Of a stretch of DNA of 64,000 nucleotides, positions 21,690 through 34,536 are shown one piece after another. Position 1 is the stretch's first letter. Every line of letters starts with the position of its first letter. The stretch spans positions 5,265,205 to 5,329,204 of the forward strand of contig NC_087378.1 of assembly GCF_963675165.1 (NCBI RefSeq). Reading direction: 5' to 3'. A model generated the notes under the pieces. The model was not told where the DNA came from. It did no database searches and saw only the letters and a list, made by a program, of their open reading frames with translations. A program made the position numbers and the translations under genes. Source of the stretch: Halichondria panicea (lineage: Eukaryota; Porifera; Demospongiae; Suberitida; Halichondriidae).

Positions 21690-24600
21690 ATGGATACATC
21701 CAAAGATGTAATTATTTCCACCAAGCCCTCTGGTGTTGTTCTCTCCAATACCATGCCGAACTTTGTAGATGACTCTCTCCCAAAGGAAATGCTCGAGAGC
21801 ATGTATACACTTCGACGAAATGGAGAATTGTGTGATGTGGAATTGGCTGTTGATCAAAACTGCTTTAGGGCGCACAGAGTTGTTCTTGCGGCTAGTAGCA
21901 TGTATTTTAGGGCCATGTTTTGTCGGCAGATGGCTGAGAGTGGTCAGAGAAGAGTGGTGATCCAAGGAGTGGATGGGGAAGCACTCGAATCCCTCATCAA
22001 GTTTGCTTATACCTGCACACTAGAGATCAATGAAGAGAATGCACAAAGCTTGTTGGCAGCTTCAAATTTTCTGCAAATGTTGCGAGCGAGTGAAGCATGT
22101 TGCAAATTCCTTCAGGAGCGACTTGATTCCTCCAATTGTTTAGATGTTGCAGATTTTGCCGAATTCCAATCTTGTGGGGAACTGTTAGAGGCTGCTCTAA
22201 AATTTGCCAGGCAAAATTTCTCAGAAGTATCGAGGCATGAACGCTTCTTGCAGATTTCCTACTCTCGAATGAAACATTTCATGAGCAGGAATGACTTGCA
22301 CCTACCTGATGGGGAAGAGGTGGTATTTCAGGGCCTTGTTCGCTGGTCGAGGAGCAACCTCTCTGAACAACAGGTTCATTTTGCTGAGCTTCTGGACCTT
22401 GTCAAGCTTCCCTTGTTAGGTAAATTTGGATGGATTTCCTGGTGACGTACATCTAGTTTTAAATTATCTATTCCATAGGTCAAGAGTTTTTTGCGGTAGA
22501 AGTTGCAGCAAACTCTCTAGTGAGCTCAAGTGATGCTTGCATGCGGCTAATTCGCCAGGCAGCCAGAGCCCTGTACAACGAGACGTACCCTAGTGGGATG
22601 TCCCACCTCTGTCGACTCCCTACTCAGATCCCTATGAAATGGTGGCCCAGAGACACCCTCAGGGCTGGAGAGGTCATCCATATTCTTGGTAAGCTGAGTG
22701 GTTGAGTTTCAACATGTACTTGGGCCAGGTGCGGTTGTATCTAGAATCGTCTCTCTCTTCCTGTTCGGACTAGTATATTATCTTTGTATATATGTACAGT
22801 ACATGCACAATGGTTATACATGTACATTATGCCAGACAGCATAAAATACACACACGTTTTGTATTTAACTTCACAATCCAGACTACATGTATCATGCTAA
22901 TTGCTAACGGATGGTTTTGAAGTAGATCTTGCCTCTCAGGCAATTGTTTGCTATAATTATAGATCTTGGCACAAAAATAGTGTACACTTGCAGAAATGTT
23001 AATGACATTCTCTGTCTCAAATGTCAGGAATGTAGTATACAATAACAGTCAATGGTGTAAATATTATAATATTATGATGCCCATTGTATAATAGAAGAGC
23101 TGAGACACAAGGTGGTCTATCATAATTATGTGAATACTTTGCACCCCTTGAAACTGAATGTGCTGAAACTACACGTAGCCTCATGCACCCTCGTGCCGTG
23201 CAGGAGGTGTATCTGAGCACGAGACTCTGGGAAATGTGGAGTGCTATGATCCGGAGACGGATCGCTGGGTGGTGGATGTTATTCCTCAGATGAGATATCG
23301 GAGGAGTGGTGTGGGCGTGGCAGTGCTGCAAGGCCTCTTGTTTGCCATTGGTGGGTACTTGGAGGGAAAAACAAGTACTGATGCCGTTGAGTGTTACAAC
23401 CCCCGTATCAAAAGGTACATCTAATATGTGATAGTTGTACCATGGATTTGTACCCTGGGGCAGTTCTGTCCAGTATGCATGTGTGCCCCTCGGGGAGTAC
23501 ATACAACTGCACGTGGGTTCAATCCAAGCACACTAAAGATAGCCATGATACAGGTGGCTTGTATTATGATATAAACGACATTTACAACTGAGTAGGGTCA
23601 ACACTGTTTGATCTATGCCGTGTACGCATGTGCTTTATAGACAGTCCATAGGAAGTAGGATCCCTATAAATTAATAATTAAGGCAATGAACCATTATAGG
23701 GCGTGGGTGGTGCTTGCACCGCGGATGCTGATACCTCGTTGGATGTTGTGCTAAACCTACATATCATAAAGCTACTCGCTACTGCTAATACACACATGAT
23801 TGATATCATGATGAACTTTTTGCATTTACTGCATGCTGGCAGAATCACAGGGAACTTAAAGAGTGGGAAATGATTGACCATGTTAAAAAGGATGCCCAAA
23901 GTCTAAAATTAAAGGCTGCTGCATCAGTAAAGCCTTGCATGCAGCTCTTTTCTCACTTTTGCAGCTACCAATAGCTAGCGTTCTAGTGCAGAGCTAACTA
24001 CTAATTGGAGTAGCAGCTAAGAGTGACACGTATGTTGATGTGTACATAATCCAGTATATGGTAGGTGATCATAAGGGAGCTTGGGTATACATGTAGGCTA
24101 CGTTTATGTTTGTAATACCATGGATCTTTTCATTGGTATTGTTTTAGGTAGCCCAGATGATAGGTTAGACACACAAGACTTCAGCATTGGTGTGTTACAG
24201 TTATGAACTCACCCATTTAGGTGGATGCCTGTAGCCAATATGCTGACAGCTCGCATGAACCTCGGAGTAGGGGCCATTCGAGACATGCGGGACGCAGTGA
24301 CGGGTACTTCATTCAACGCCATCTATGCCATTGGAGGCTACAGTGGAAAAGCTATCCTTGGCTCGGCTGAGAAGTACGAAATTCAGACTGACATGTGGAC
24401 TGAAATTGCCCCAATGAAGACTCCCAGGAGGAATGTTGGTATGTAATTGCTCTACATAATTTGTATAATTATGTCATTTGTAACTCTTATCTTGGTGTGT
24501 AGCTGCAGGTATACGGTAAAGCTGACCGTGTGTGTGTGTGTGTGTGTGTATGTGTGTGTGTGTGTGTCTATTCTAGCTGTAACTGCTCAGCAGTCGCAAC

Positions 24601-27600
24601 GCGACTACAACTAAGAGCTACTACCGTATAGTGTGAAATGTTCGAGTGGGGCTGTGAGATGTGGTAGAGAGGGGGGGTTAGCAATCCTACACAAACATTG
24701 TTATAGCAGTTCTTTTATTTGCTATAACGTGCAGACAGGAGATTATCAGATACACAAAATGCATGTATACATTTTTATGATACCCTTTGAAATTTAAACC
24801 TTACAACATACATGTAAGTAGTGCATGTACATAGTGGGATCATTGGCTCTAGAGCGTACACACAAAAGAGGTCAATTTGAGTAGCTTTTCTGCTTTGCTT
24901 AAAACTTTTTTCAGGCGAGGTGAAGGTGTACAATGCAGTAAAAACAGTTAAGAACTAGTTTTAAAGCACAAAAACCTCCAAATTGCACCTTAGACAATCA
25001 TTCCGCCAAATTTTCTCTGGGGGATGCCCCCCAGACTCCTAAATTTTCAACGGTCTATGGCCGTCGTCATTCCCCCCTGGCTAAAAATCCTGTATGAGAC
25101 CCTGAAGTGCCTCGAACATTTCACGCTATACGGTATAATTATAGGTGCCACCTTTCTTTAGATGTTGATTCGTGGATTTGCTAACCCAGAGCTTTGTTCT
25201 CGACTTACATTGTATAGCTATTGAAAGCCACTGCAGAATTGTGCTTAGCAATCATAGAAACATTTATTTCTTATACATGTAACTGCATGACTGTATATCC
25301 TCGCACTAAGGGCTATATTTAGTGCGAGTAGAAAAAAAGTACAAGAAGAAGACAAAAGCTACAAAGCTGTCATTTTGAACTTCAACCTCTCAGATTAATT
25401 TTTCATTGACAGGAAATGCATGTACATATACATATACGTACTACACCCAGAGGTATAAATAACACGTCTTACAGGACGTACTACACCGTGCAGAGGTATA
25501 AATAACACGTCTTACACGTACGTACTACACCGTGCAGAGGTATAAATAACACGTCTTGATTGTCCTGACAAAGTGTTCTAGAATATTATGTTCTGTCGTC
25601 AGATATATTGGTTGGACACTAAAAAGTACCCATGGATGCAATGTCCTTAGGAGGGTCTAGGCATAGATGGAGTAGAAGAGGGATTGGAAGCAAAATATTT
25701 CTATGTAGTGGCTTTGGAACCATCCTTTTTTCTCTTCATACCTCCCACAAAAGCTCGGGAAACTTATTCCATACATCTCAGAGCTATACTCATTACTGAA
25801 TCACATGCCCCCTGATGATAGGTATCATTTGGGAGCAAAGAAAAATTTAATCGATTGTCGTGAAGTAGCTAGAGTACACAAAGCGCTTGTGTTCCTATAG
25901 TACCTATAATAATTATAGCTAAGGCTGTGTAACTAAGTAATGTGCTGTGTCCCAAATGGCCTCAAGTATGAGATGAAAGTTGATGCTTAGCAGCAGAACT
26001 GCTCTTGAACTTTTTACCGACAGGAAAACATGTTAGCCCTCGTGTTGTTACTTAATTAAAACCGCAGGAGATACACGGGTGGTACTTCAAGGGTACTTCC
26101 GTCCAATCCCTCTACTCGATCTACATGTATGGTCTAGGGAAGGTAAGGTAATGCTTCGCTCATAAAAGTGGGGATATCCCCCAGCTGGCGCAAATGTCCC
26201 CCCCCCCTCTTCTAAAATGTTCATTCAGATACACCTCTATCTTTCAAGATGGAATCTGTTCCACTAGAGATGCTTCCTGCAAATTCACAAAACCGCCATC
26301 GTTTAAGGTTACGGTAAACCGTTTGCTCACTAATTATTCCTAGGCTAGATGTATTGTATGAGCTGGAAAGTCCAGCTAAAACGCAGTAGTTATTTCATAG
26401 CTCGAATAATAGACACCGCTACTGTAGCTTAACTATATGCAGGGCCACTCGAGGTTACGGCAAACCGTTTGCTCACTAATTATTCCTGGGCTAGATGTAT
26501 GAGCTGGAAAGTCCAGCTAAAACGCAGTAGTCATTTCATAGCTCGAATAATAGACACCGCTACTGTAGCTTAACTATATGCAGGGCCACTCGAGGAGTAA
26601 AAAGGCTACTGGCTACTGAAAGCTCACGAGAGGCCTTGGCTCTGTCAGCCATTTTAAGTACATTTTCTTGTTTTGTGAGAGTTTCTCGGCCTGGAACGAA
26701 AAAAAAAAACGCTTCGTGTTGCCCTCCAGTATGTAAGAATTAAGTATTCTATAAGAGCAAGAACACAGAGCTAGAATTATTTTTGTAAGTCTAAAATGAC
26801 TGCTAGTTTGTGTTGTTACCCGAGGCCGTGCGGCGGCCAGCACAGCAGGTATTGTGCGGGTATAGTAGTCTGTTGATTTGTTTGTTTGGTCTGTCTGTTT
26901 GTAATTTCCGAGTCTGCTTACCTCGATGCCATAGGCGGTGTGTTTACAGCATGGATAGCCTTCACACAACACGGTATTAGTTTTATAATAGTGGCATGTT
27001 TTGATGTTATAGCTTCGTTATCGAATAAAACCTAAGAAGCTTGAACTTGCACGTTTGCAGCTACCTACGCGCGGCCTTTATTCGAGGTACATATTTACAG
27101 CTGAAGTGATCCCGTACCAGGAATAATGGAAAAGGATCACTAGAATAGAAAGCAAGAATGTTGTTGTTGCTTCTTTGATAAAACTAGCTCCAGAGGAGGT
27201 CTGACACGAGTACCTCGATTTGAGTTAATTAGTCACATGCAACACTGACTTTACTGTTGAATTTTGCACGTGACCAAACCTAATTATTTTCTCTTCTCAT
27301 ACCTCCTCTGTCCTAGCTCCAAAACGTACCAAGAGCCATATTTCTAAGACTCCAGGCTTCTTTGCTGTGAAGAGAGGGATAGGTTCCTTGATTCGGAAGT
27401 GTTATACACAATAAATTTTGGGACGGAAGCACTATCCTCCATAAATAATTATATGGCACTTAATAAGTGTATAATTATAGTGTGCCCCCTTATTTGGAGG
27501 GTCCTTTATCGGAAGTTTCCTATAGGTGCTTTCTTGTAAAAGTTATAACAACATAACCAACGCTTTGAATGTGCCATACGTTCCCATGTATAGCATCACT

Positions 27601-28486
27601 CTCTGCATATGTACTGAAGTGTCTGATGGCCTATGTTCTCAATAATGACTGTTCTACTCATGTTATAACTCGATCTTAACTTATAATGCTTCTTTGTCTC
27701 CCCTTCAGGTGTTGCAGTCATCGACAACCTAGTGTATGCGGTAGGTGGCAGCAACCGTGATGATGGCACTCGGTCTAACCTGAACTCAATGGAGCGTTAC
27801 AACCCTGAGAAAGATGAGTGGGAGGATCTCCCCCCCATGCACCGCTCAAGAGGCGCAGCCAGTGTCACTGCCCTCAACAGTTGTCTCTATGCTGTCGGCG
27901 GTTATGATTCAGGTCAGTGCACAGACTTGATTGGAGGGGGTTTAAATGTTTCCCATTCTCTTGATCATACATATCTAAATACACATGTAAATTGCATCTA
28001 TTTCTATGCCCAACCCATTTGTCTCCCATAAATTCTGTGGGAATAGAATACGATTTTATATGAAACAAGTTACAACTCTTAACTTGAACGTCTATAGGAC
28101 AATGGCTGTGTGAGGTGGAACGGTTCAACCCAGCTACCAACCAGTGGAGTCTGATTGCCCCAATGCTACACAGCAGAACTGGAGTGGCTGTTACTTCAGT
28201 TAGAAGTAAGTGACTAATATGCTATGTGAGTGGCTGTCTACAGGAAGAAATTTTCACCTATACTGTGACTCTGCTTTTTCTTCCCGTAGATGAAGTCTAC
28301 GCCATTGGAGGGTACAATGGAGTGAAGACAGTAGACGTTGTAGAGAGATACAACCCTGATGAGGGAACTTGGAAAGAAGTCGCTCCGCTTGTATTTGGTC
28401 GCTCAGTTCCTGGCATCGCAGTCGCTTATCTCTGGCCTGTTCAGTCCACCATGAAAAATTTTTGGGAACCTGAATCTCAGTTATAG
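21690..28486 (+). CDS. Kelch-like BTB-BACK-Kelch protein (CUL3 adaptor)
   Basis: Seven exons: 21690-22419, 22479-22688, 23204-23414, 24221-24438, 27709-27912, 28098-28205, 28290-28486. In phase throughout; 625 residues. BTB domain around residues 30-135 (GELCDVELAV, FRAHRVVLAASSMYFRAMF), BACK domain around 140-240, then six Kelch blades from about residue 310 with the double-Gly signatures FAIGGY, YAIGGYSG, YAVGGSN, YAVGGYDSGQ and YAIGGYNG, and Trp positions such as ETDRW and EKDEW. Proteins with this architecture bring substrates, via the Kelch propeller, to cullin-3 ubiquitin ligases bound through BTB and the 3-box. The paralogue is not decidable by eye. All internal junctions except the 23414/24221 one are phase 1, a regular pattern. 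Intron 3 (23415-24220) and intron 4 (24439-27708) hold repeats. Confidence 0.92.
23690..24015. repeat. Truncated family B element
   Basis: In KLHL intron 3. Shares GCGGATGCTGATACCTCG with the family B end and GCAGCTACCAATAGCTAGCG with the interior of the 4992-5719 copy. It lacks the CA tract end. Confidence 0.6.
24529..24567. repeat. (TG)n microsatellite
   Basis: About 19 TG units with one TA interruption, in KLHL intron 4. Confidence 0.9.
24623..25135. repeat. Inverted-repeat element, family C
   Basis: Begins ACCGTATAGTGTGAAATGTT and ends with the inverse AACATTTCACGCTATACGGT. Nested inside near the right end is G/C-run sequence (GGGGGATGCCCCCCAGACTC). About 510 bases, no coding capacity. 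Confidence 0.8.
25437..25558. repeat. Triple tandem repeat with TATAAATA core
   Basis: Three units of about 38-44 bases starting at 25437, 25475 and 25519. Each contains CGTACTACAC followed by AGAGGTATAAATAACACG. Confidence 0.9.
25662..26132. repeat. Inverted-repeat element, family F
   Basis: Left end CATAGATGGAGTAGAAGAGG with GGATTGGAA; right end TCCAATCCCTCTACTCGATC. Its interior is the reverse complement of much of 56932-57455 (shared CTGTGTCCCAAATGGCCTCA). About 470 bases, no transposase. Confidence 0.8.
26307..26595. repeat. 146-base tandem duplication
   Basis: Two nearly identical direct units starting GGTTACGG at 26307 and 26453, sharing GTTTGCTCACTAATTATTCC, GAGCTGGAAAGTCCAGC and CAGGGCCACTCGAGG. 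The second unit has a small deletion. Confidence 0.9.
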
Positions 28487-28990
28487 TCTTGTATCATCAA
28501 ACCTTCTCATCCTCACAGTCACCATTTAATCTGTATGCATACATCATTATCTCTATACTGAATTCTGATCTTTATTATGTTTTAGAATGATCACTGATCA
28601 TCTCTCAGTTTTATCATGTTTTATACCTATGTTTATCATGTTGCTGTTCTATCAAAAGCTACGTACTGCGCATGCTCAAATACTGATTCTGGCGGTTTTT
28701 ATAAACAGACGTCGCATTCGCTTGGAGACCAGAGGCAATTAATCGATCACGGGTCGATCAGAGGGTGAGGGTTTTGAAAGTGCTGCAGCTAGTGCTGTTA
28801 ATGTTACAGTGAAACTGGAGATGTGCTACTACTTGTACTATTGACAGGATCTCTAGACAGTGCTATTTGAAATAGGGTGCTGCCACCTCTCTAGTACGTA
28901 CCTTTAATTAACTTTAAAGTTTAAGACACCTTTTCTGGAAATAGCTAGCTAGCTAACTAACTAGATCTACTTGTCCACTGAGATCTAGAT
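28487..28990. other. Spacer KLHL/CDC25 with CDC25 upstream region
   Basis: 504 bases. The first half is AT-rich 3' flank of KLHL. The second half, upstream of CDC25, contains CTGCGCATGC (28677-28686), similar to an NRF-1 half palindrome, and a GACGTC CRE-like core within CAGACGTCGC (28708-28717). No gene seen. Confidence 0.5.
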
Positions 28991-31900
28991 ATGGAAAATA
29001 AAGCACTACTCTCAACTCCTGGTTTAACCAGACTGGAGGAGGCCCATGAAGCAAAGAAGTTGTTTTCTCCCTTTTCTCCGGGTGGCAATGAATACAGAGA
29101 AAACCAGAGGTTCAATTTATATACTTCTCTATCACACTTGATATGTTAAAAGCCACAATGTGTGACTGCTTGCTGGTGTTTGATTTTACAATATTTGTAT
29201 TGGCACTCAACTTTGTACTTCTCGACAGTGTCCCCAGTGCCATTATAACACCAAAGCGTAGACTGTCTCTAAACGACATGGACGACAGCATGCAGTCCCC
29301 TTCGTCTCTAGAAGGTGATACAGGTACGTAAGTCCTCGCAATGCTTCAACCCTATTGTGTGACTTGTGTCTACATAATTAACCTTAATGGCTTCACAGTT
29401 GCCAGCCAAATTGGCTACTGGTGTGGTTCTAATGATCTTATCTACTCATTGTGTGCGTAGTACAATGTAGTAGTGTTTAATGCTCATTTGGCTGTTTTTT
29501 TTAGGGTATGGTAACAGTTTGAGTTCATGTTTCTTTGAAAATTCCAATGATGGGCTATCTTTGGAAAATAACAGGTAATTACGTATCTATGTTTTGTCTT
29601 GCTGGTCTTGAATATCGTTGCCTGTGGCTTGTTGGTATTCTAAATATGTGAGTACATGTACGTCAACAACTGTAGTGCTAACAGTCTGGTATATTTCAGT
29701 CTTCATAATTTATGCTTTACTATTCTGTGTCTAAGAAGAATGTGATCACCCGTTGTCTAGGATACTAAGTAGTTAAAAGGAATTCTAGTGGTTTAGGTGA
29801 TCACACCCAGAAACCTGAAGCCTGCATATTTATAGTGAACAAGGATGTTTTAATATCTTTGGTAGGATGTGTGGTGAGTACCTCTTTTTTTACCGTACAG
29901 GTCCCCACTGAGTGAGCTGAATGCAAATAGTCCACTGAGCACAGGTAAAAGAATAATTTTGCAAGCAAAAAGGCTGAAGAAAAAATCTTTGTCACTCGTC
30001 AATGAGGTATGTTGTGCTTCAGTATAATATTTGCACACATGCATAACTAATAAATGCATCACACTCACAGTAGGAAGAATCATCACTTTCATTAATGATG
30101 TTCTTGTACACAGAAAATTGGAGATCCCTCAAAATCAGCATTCAGAGTACCCTCTCTATCTACCATTCACTCCACTCGTCCCTCTTCCCTGCCCTCACTG
30201 GCTGAGATGTCTACTCGAGAGAGCACTGGACGCTCCTGGATCAGACAGATCAGCTCCCCACTGGTAAGTTGTGCACTGTACTACATGTGTGCTTCACTTT
30301 GCTGTACTTTCAGTAGAGTCACTATGTGCTTGTGAAAGTTTGCTGTAAAATTTCCTGTAAATGTGAGCTTGTAACAAACCTTTTGTAATAATTATGTTCA
30401 TACATGTAAAAATTATGTCATCCCTATATGCATCTACATGAACCTTGTGGCATTTATGTACTTAATAATGTATTTCGATCATGACATTAATTTGTCCCCA
30501 AAAAACACAATAGGAAAAAATGACTCTGATGTCCCCCACTGGCCAAGTTGTGTTTTCATTCGACTCAAATTCCTTTCCTTCTCAATCCATTGGCTCCACC
30601 CACTCACTCCCACTACGTCCAAGCAGCCTGACAAGCACTGCCGACAGTGATGGCTACTTTTCTGAAATAGAAGTTTTTGATAACGACGAAATGGCAGATT
30701 CAACTTCTGACACTATAAAGACACTACTCAGCGCACCACTTTCTAGTAGTTCTTCCCTCGCAAGCAAAGCACGAAATTTACCCTGCCCTACACCCATTCG
30801 ACCATCACGCACTAACAGCAGCCCTCAGATACATGTACCTTCCACTACGTGTATCACAAAGAAACCACATCTCAAAGTAAGTGCAGAGCTCTGTCAATCA
30901 AGAATGCACATACACTGTATGTATGATTATCTGTTTTACCAGCGTTCGAGTCCCTCAAGTGAATTTGTTCAGTTACATCAGCCGAAGCGACCACCACTTC
31001 CTTTTCTTCACTGTTCTAATTCTCAGGACTCCCCAATTACTCTACTCTCATCCCATACCAAACAGCTAAAGGTGTGTCCATTGCGTGCACGATTCTGTGC
31101 GTATCATTATTCCAACTACTATTGTACAGGGTCGCTGCTTGTTGCGCTCGCAGTCTTACTGCATGCCTCTCATCAGTGGAACAGGAAAAGCTGCTCCTCT
31201 GTCTCCAAAGGAACTCATTGGAGATGAAACCATGGCAAGTGTACACTTATTTACATGTATAGTAGGCAGCTTTTTACGAATACACGACTGCACATTATTT
31301 TGTGTACCTGAGTGAGATATTACTTACATTCAATACAGCCCTATGCCTTGCCTCTTGTGAATGGAAGCCTGCCGGGGCTCAAGTGTGTGTCCCCTGAAAC
31401 ACTAGGCAGACTGATGGCTGGTGAATTCACTGACAGAGTTGACACCTATACTATTATAGACTGTCGCTACCCTTACGAGTATGAAGGAGGGCATATTCAG
31501 GGGGCTGTAAATATCTACGAGGAAGAAGTTCTAAAGAAAAAGTTCTTTAGTAATCCTGAGCATCCAAAACAAGGAGAAAGAATTATTTATATATTTCACT
31601 GTGAGTTCTCTTCCAAGCGTGGACCGAAAATGTAAGCTTCGCAAATACTTCAGTTTTGTATCCTCATGCTGCACATTGATCAATCTCCAGGTGTCGGTTA
31701 CTGCGGGATATTGATAGGAAAAGGAATGGATTACAATTCTTCCCAAAATTGTACTACCCTGAACTGTACCTCTTAGAAGGCGGATACAAGGCTTTCTATC
31801 CTACATTCCAAGTATGTGGTGACTTGCATTCTGTTAGTTGTTTTTGGGGGTGTTAAACTTTAGCAATCGTACATGTACAACACAGTGCCTGCATGCATTG

Positions 31901-32241
31901 TTTACCACGTGGTTACTCCGAGGCGTAGGAAGATATATGAGTACATCCTCCTCGTAGGTGTGGTATATCATAATACCTATACATACATGTAATTAGTAAA
32001 CTATACACAATTATAGGAGCTTTGTGAGCCTAAGAGCTACTGCCCAATGGAAGATGAGAACCATAAGGATGATCTGCGGCACTTCAAGCAGCGAGCCAAA
32101 TCATGGGGATGTGACTCTATTCTTCAGACTAAGCGACAAGTCCCAAGCAGGTGCAGAAGACGAACGACTGTTACCTCCGACAGTAGACCAAAATCTAACT
32201 CACTCAGCTCAATTGCATCCAGTCCAAGTCTGAACTCATGA
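28991..32241 (+). CDS. CDC25: CDC25 dual-specificity phosphatase (M-phase inducer)
   Basis: Exons: 28991-29109, 29229-29323, 29505-29574, 29901-30006, 30114-30263, 30514-30876, 30943-31071, 31130-31234, 31339-31631, 31691-31811, 32017-32241. In phase; 591 residues. The N-terminal 345 residues are Ser/Pro-rich regulatory sequence. The C-terminal rhodanese-fold catalytic domain holds [22 protein letters not shown], the CX5R loop [12 protein letters not shown] with catalytic Cys at about residue 467, and [18 protein letters not shown]25 removes the inhibitory Thr/Tyr phosphates from CDK-cyclin and triggers mitotic entry. The short C-terminal tail is basic (RCRRRTT) then Ser-rich. The intron after 31234 uses a GC donor (ATG/GCAAGT), which the phase requires. 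A single CDC25 ancestral to vertebrate A/B/C is expected; paralogue letters do not apply. Confidence 0.96.
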
Positions 32242-32653
32242 CAAAAGTAACTCAAGCGGCTTAGTCAAAATTTTACTATTTAAAAGAATGATTCTGAAAG
32301 ATCTTTATTCACACTTACACTTGTATATAATTTATAGACTAAATTAATGTGTATTATTTGTATTGTATTCTGGGATATCGCTCGCATTTTTCACAGCACA
32401 TGATTACTTTACTTCGTTGTTGTAGTGATCTACTGCGTTTTATAAACTTTTATTGTCTGTCTGTTGATCAGTTGTATAATAATAATTACAAAGAGTCAAA
32501 CATGTTACTGTATACGTAAACAATATTTAAACAAACTATTATCTGCCTATAATTATAGCTAGTGTATGTAATCATACATGCATGCAGACATTTAATGTTG
32601 TGGTATGTTAGATCTATAGCTACCTGTGTCCACAGTCAGTGCACTCATGCTAG

Positions 32654-34109
32654 CTAGTAGAGCATACTTTTGTCTCCAGTCCCACTGAACTCACTTTGGA
32701 CGGGCATTTGCGCACCGGAAATGGGAGAAATGGGCCCTGCAGCTGCGGCATTCATTGCCATGGCCATATTGCTCATAGGCAGCATGGAAGCATTAGGAAC
32801 TGGATTCCCTTCCGCATCAGCCACTGCTCCTTTGTTTTGGATTTTCTCTACTGGAAGCAAAACCAGTAGTCGCCACGAGATGAGAATCACCAACACTGGC
32901 AGAAAAGAGCCTAAAAAGAGGAATATACAACAATTAGCACGTGGACCCACGATCAACATAATTATTATACTTGACATACCATAATTATTATAGCAGAAAA
33001 TGTTTGTGAGGTGCAAAATTTCATGTTTTTGAATGACAGAGTGGTTAATGCGCGGGAAAAAACTGGTCCCACGCACCGGTATTTTACATGCAAAGCTGGC
33101 ATCATAGATAGAGTAGAGAGGGATTGGAAACAGAAGTGATTCACGTGATGTTTTACAATGAAGTCTACGTAGTGGCTCTGAGACCATCCGTGTAGCGAAA
33201 ATTTGCACCAGCGAAAAATTATACATGTGTACGGTAGAACATAATATCCATCATAATTATACCTCCAATCTGTAGTGCAGATGAATAGTGTAGAGTTGGT
33301 ACTCTGGTGTAACTCATTAGGTAAAATGTAGCTGCTTCATTCCCTGGAATGATGAAGCTATCCATAAACACAATTGCGGTGTCCATGTCCCAGAGGTAAA
33401 AATCAGCAAACAGTGCAGTTGCTGTGAATGCAGACAAACCTAGTGGAATAATGAATACATCATGTAGTAATAATTGGTTAGTTAAAGTTGAACCAACTCA
33501 CTTGTTAAAACACTCAAGATGTACATCATAGAAGGGCCCTTCCACCATGTTGTCACAGTTTGATAGCTGTTTATAAAAGTGACAGCAATAAGCGCCAAAC
33601 AGAATAGCATAGCGATCAGTGAGAAAGCGAAGGTTGCGTAGAGTCGAGATATTAGGATGTTTGTGTATCGCTCAACTGTTGAGAAAAACAGTCATTGAAA
33701 AAGACCACAATCAATGAAACTATAATAAACTGCTTACAAACAAGGTAACTTTCTTCATCCCTGTCAATAAAAGTATCTGCTCGCAGTTCAATGACATGTG
33801 AGCCACTGAAAATGCCAAAGGCAATATATCCTTTGTCAGGATCAGTTGTACTTGTCGGTTCTGACAAATTGATCTGTGGCAACAGTAAAAATCCAATAGT
33901 TCATAGAGAGATACACTACTTACCTGAACCCACATTGGAGTTCCAGCTGCCACTGCAAAGCAAATAAGAGCCCCAGCCGTGAGGATAATTGCCAAAATTG
34001 GCCATAGCACCTTCTCAAACCCTCTAGTATGACATCTCAAGGCAACTACTGTCTTCTCTGCCACAATAGAGACCACTGAAGGCAATGCTGTCAGAGATTT
34101 TGAAGCCAT
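32654..34109 (-). CDS. Four-pass membrane protein, unrecognised
   Basis: Exons (minus): 34109-33924, 33873-33738, 33675-33502, 33439-33263, 32910-32654. In phase; 309 residues. Hydrophobic segments: about 39-60 (LWPILAIILTAGALICFAVA), 116-138 (LYATFAFSLIAMLFCLALIA), 150-176 (MYILSVLTSLSAFTATALFA) and 224-244 (FLPVLVILISWRLLVLL). The loop between the first two contains INLSEPTST and IAFGIFSGSHVIELR. This looks like a tetraspan layout of the claudin/PMP22 class, but the W-GLW-C-C claudin signature is absent and I cannot name a family. The cytosolic tail is Ala/Met/Pro-rich (NMAMAMNAAAAGPISPISGA). Start chosen at the ATG giving a short cytosolic N-terminus. Divergent from KCMF1; its 3' end converges on CDC25 with 412 bases between stop codons. 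Intron 4 carries a family F fragment at 33103-33192. Confidence 0.75.
33103..33192. repeat. Family F fragment
   Basis: Contains GAGAGGGATTGGAAACAGAA and CTACGTAGTGGCTCTGAGAC, matching the termini of 25662-26132 and 56932-57455. Only one end is present. Confidence 0.7.
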
Positions 34110-34536
34110 CTTTCTACTAGCAACTCGTTGTATATTTTTAAGCAGCCCCTCCCCTCTTTTGGCTGGTGATGACACACCTTCGTTTTGTACGCATGCGCAG
34201 AATATTGTTAGGGGCTTTCCAGTAATGTTGTGATCATGTGCCATTCGCTTTGTCAGCAAACGTGGAAGAAAATGGCAGCTCACTTTCAGATCTGATAAAG
34301 AGTTGCCAGTCAGTGAATGAGACGTATAGTACATAAGGAACCTGGTGAGGATCATGCATCTGCTAGTTTGTGTCACTGTGACTGTAACTATGTGTGTAAC
34401 TATGTGTGTTCTGTCTTTCCTAGATTTGGTGTGTTGGTTCGTATGGTTGAATATTATATGTTTTTGCTTACCAGCTTAATTCATGAGTCTCACACCCAAA
34501 CCCCATCCAACCAGAGTCCCCAGAATGTCTCGAAAC
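34110..34536. promoter_or_regulatory. Bidirectional promoter tetraspan protein/KCMF1 with NRF-1-like palindrome
   Basis: 427 bases between the chosen start codons. GTACGCATGCGCAG at 34188-34201 matches the NRF-1 core (GCATGCGC). AGCAGCCCCTCCCCTC nearby is GC-rich. Transcription factor binding is inferred from sequence only. KCMF1 could also start in frame at 34483 or 34525. Confidence 0.45.

Larger units (their letters stand above)
24439..27708. other. Large KLHL intron 4 packed with repeats
   Basis: 3.3 kb without a convincing exon. In order: a TG microsatellite (24529-24567), a family C inverted-repeat element (24623-25135), a triple tandem repeat (25437-25558), a family F element (25662-26132), a 146-base tandem duplication (26307-26595), and sequence around 27020-27360 resembling 38460-38700. 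Confidence 0.75.

Noticed and set aside
23017..23502. 161-codon minus-strand open frame over KLHL exon 3
   Set aside because: It is antisense to a Kelch-coding exon and has no domain features; a shadow frame.
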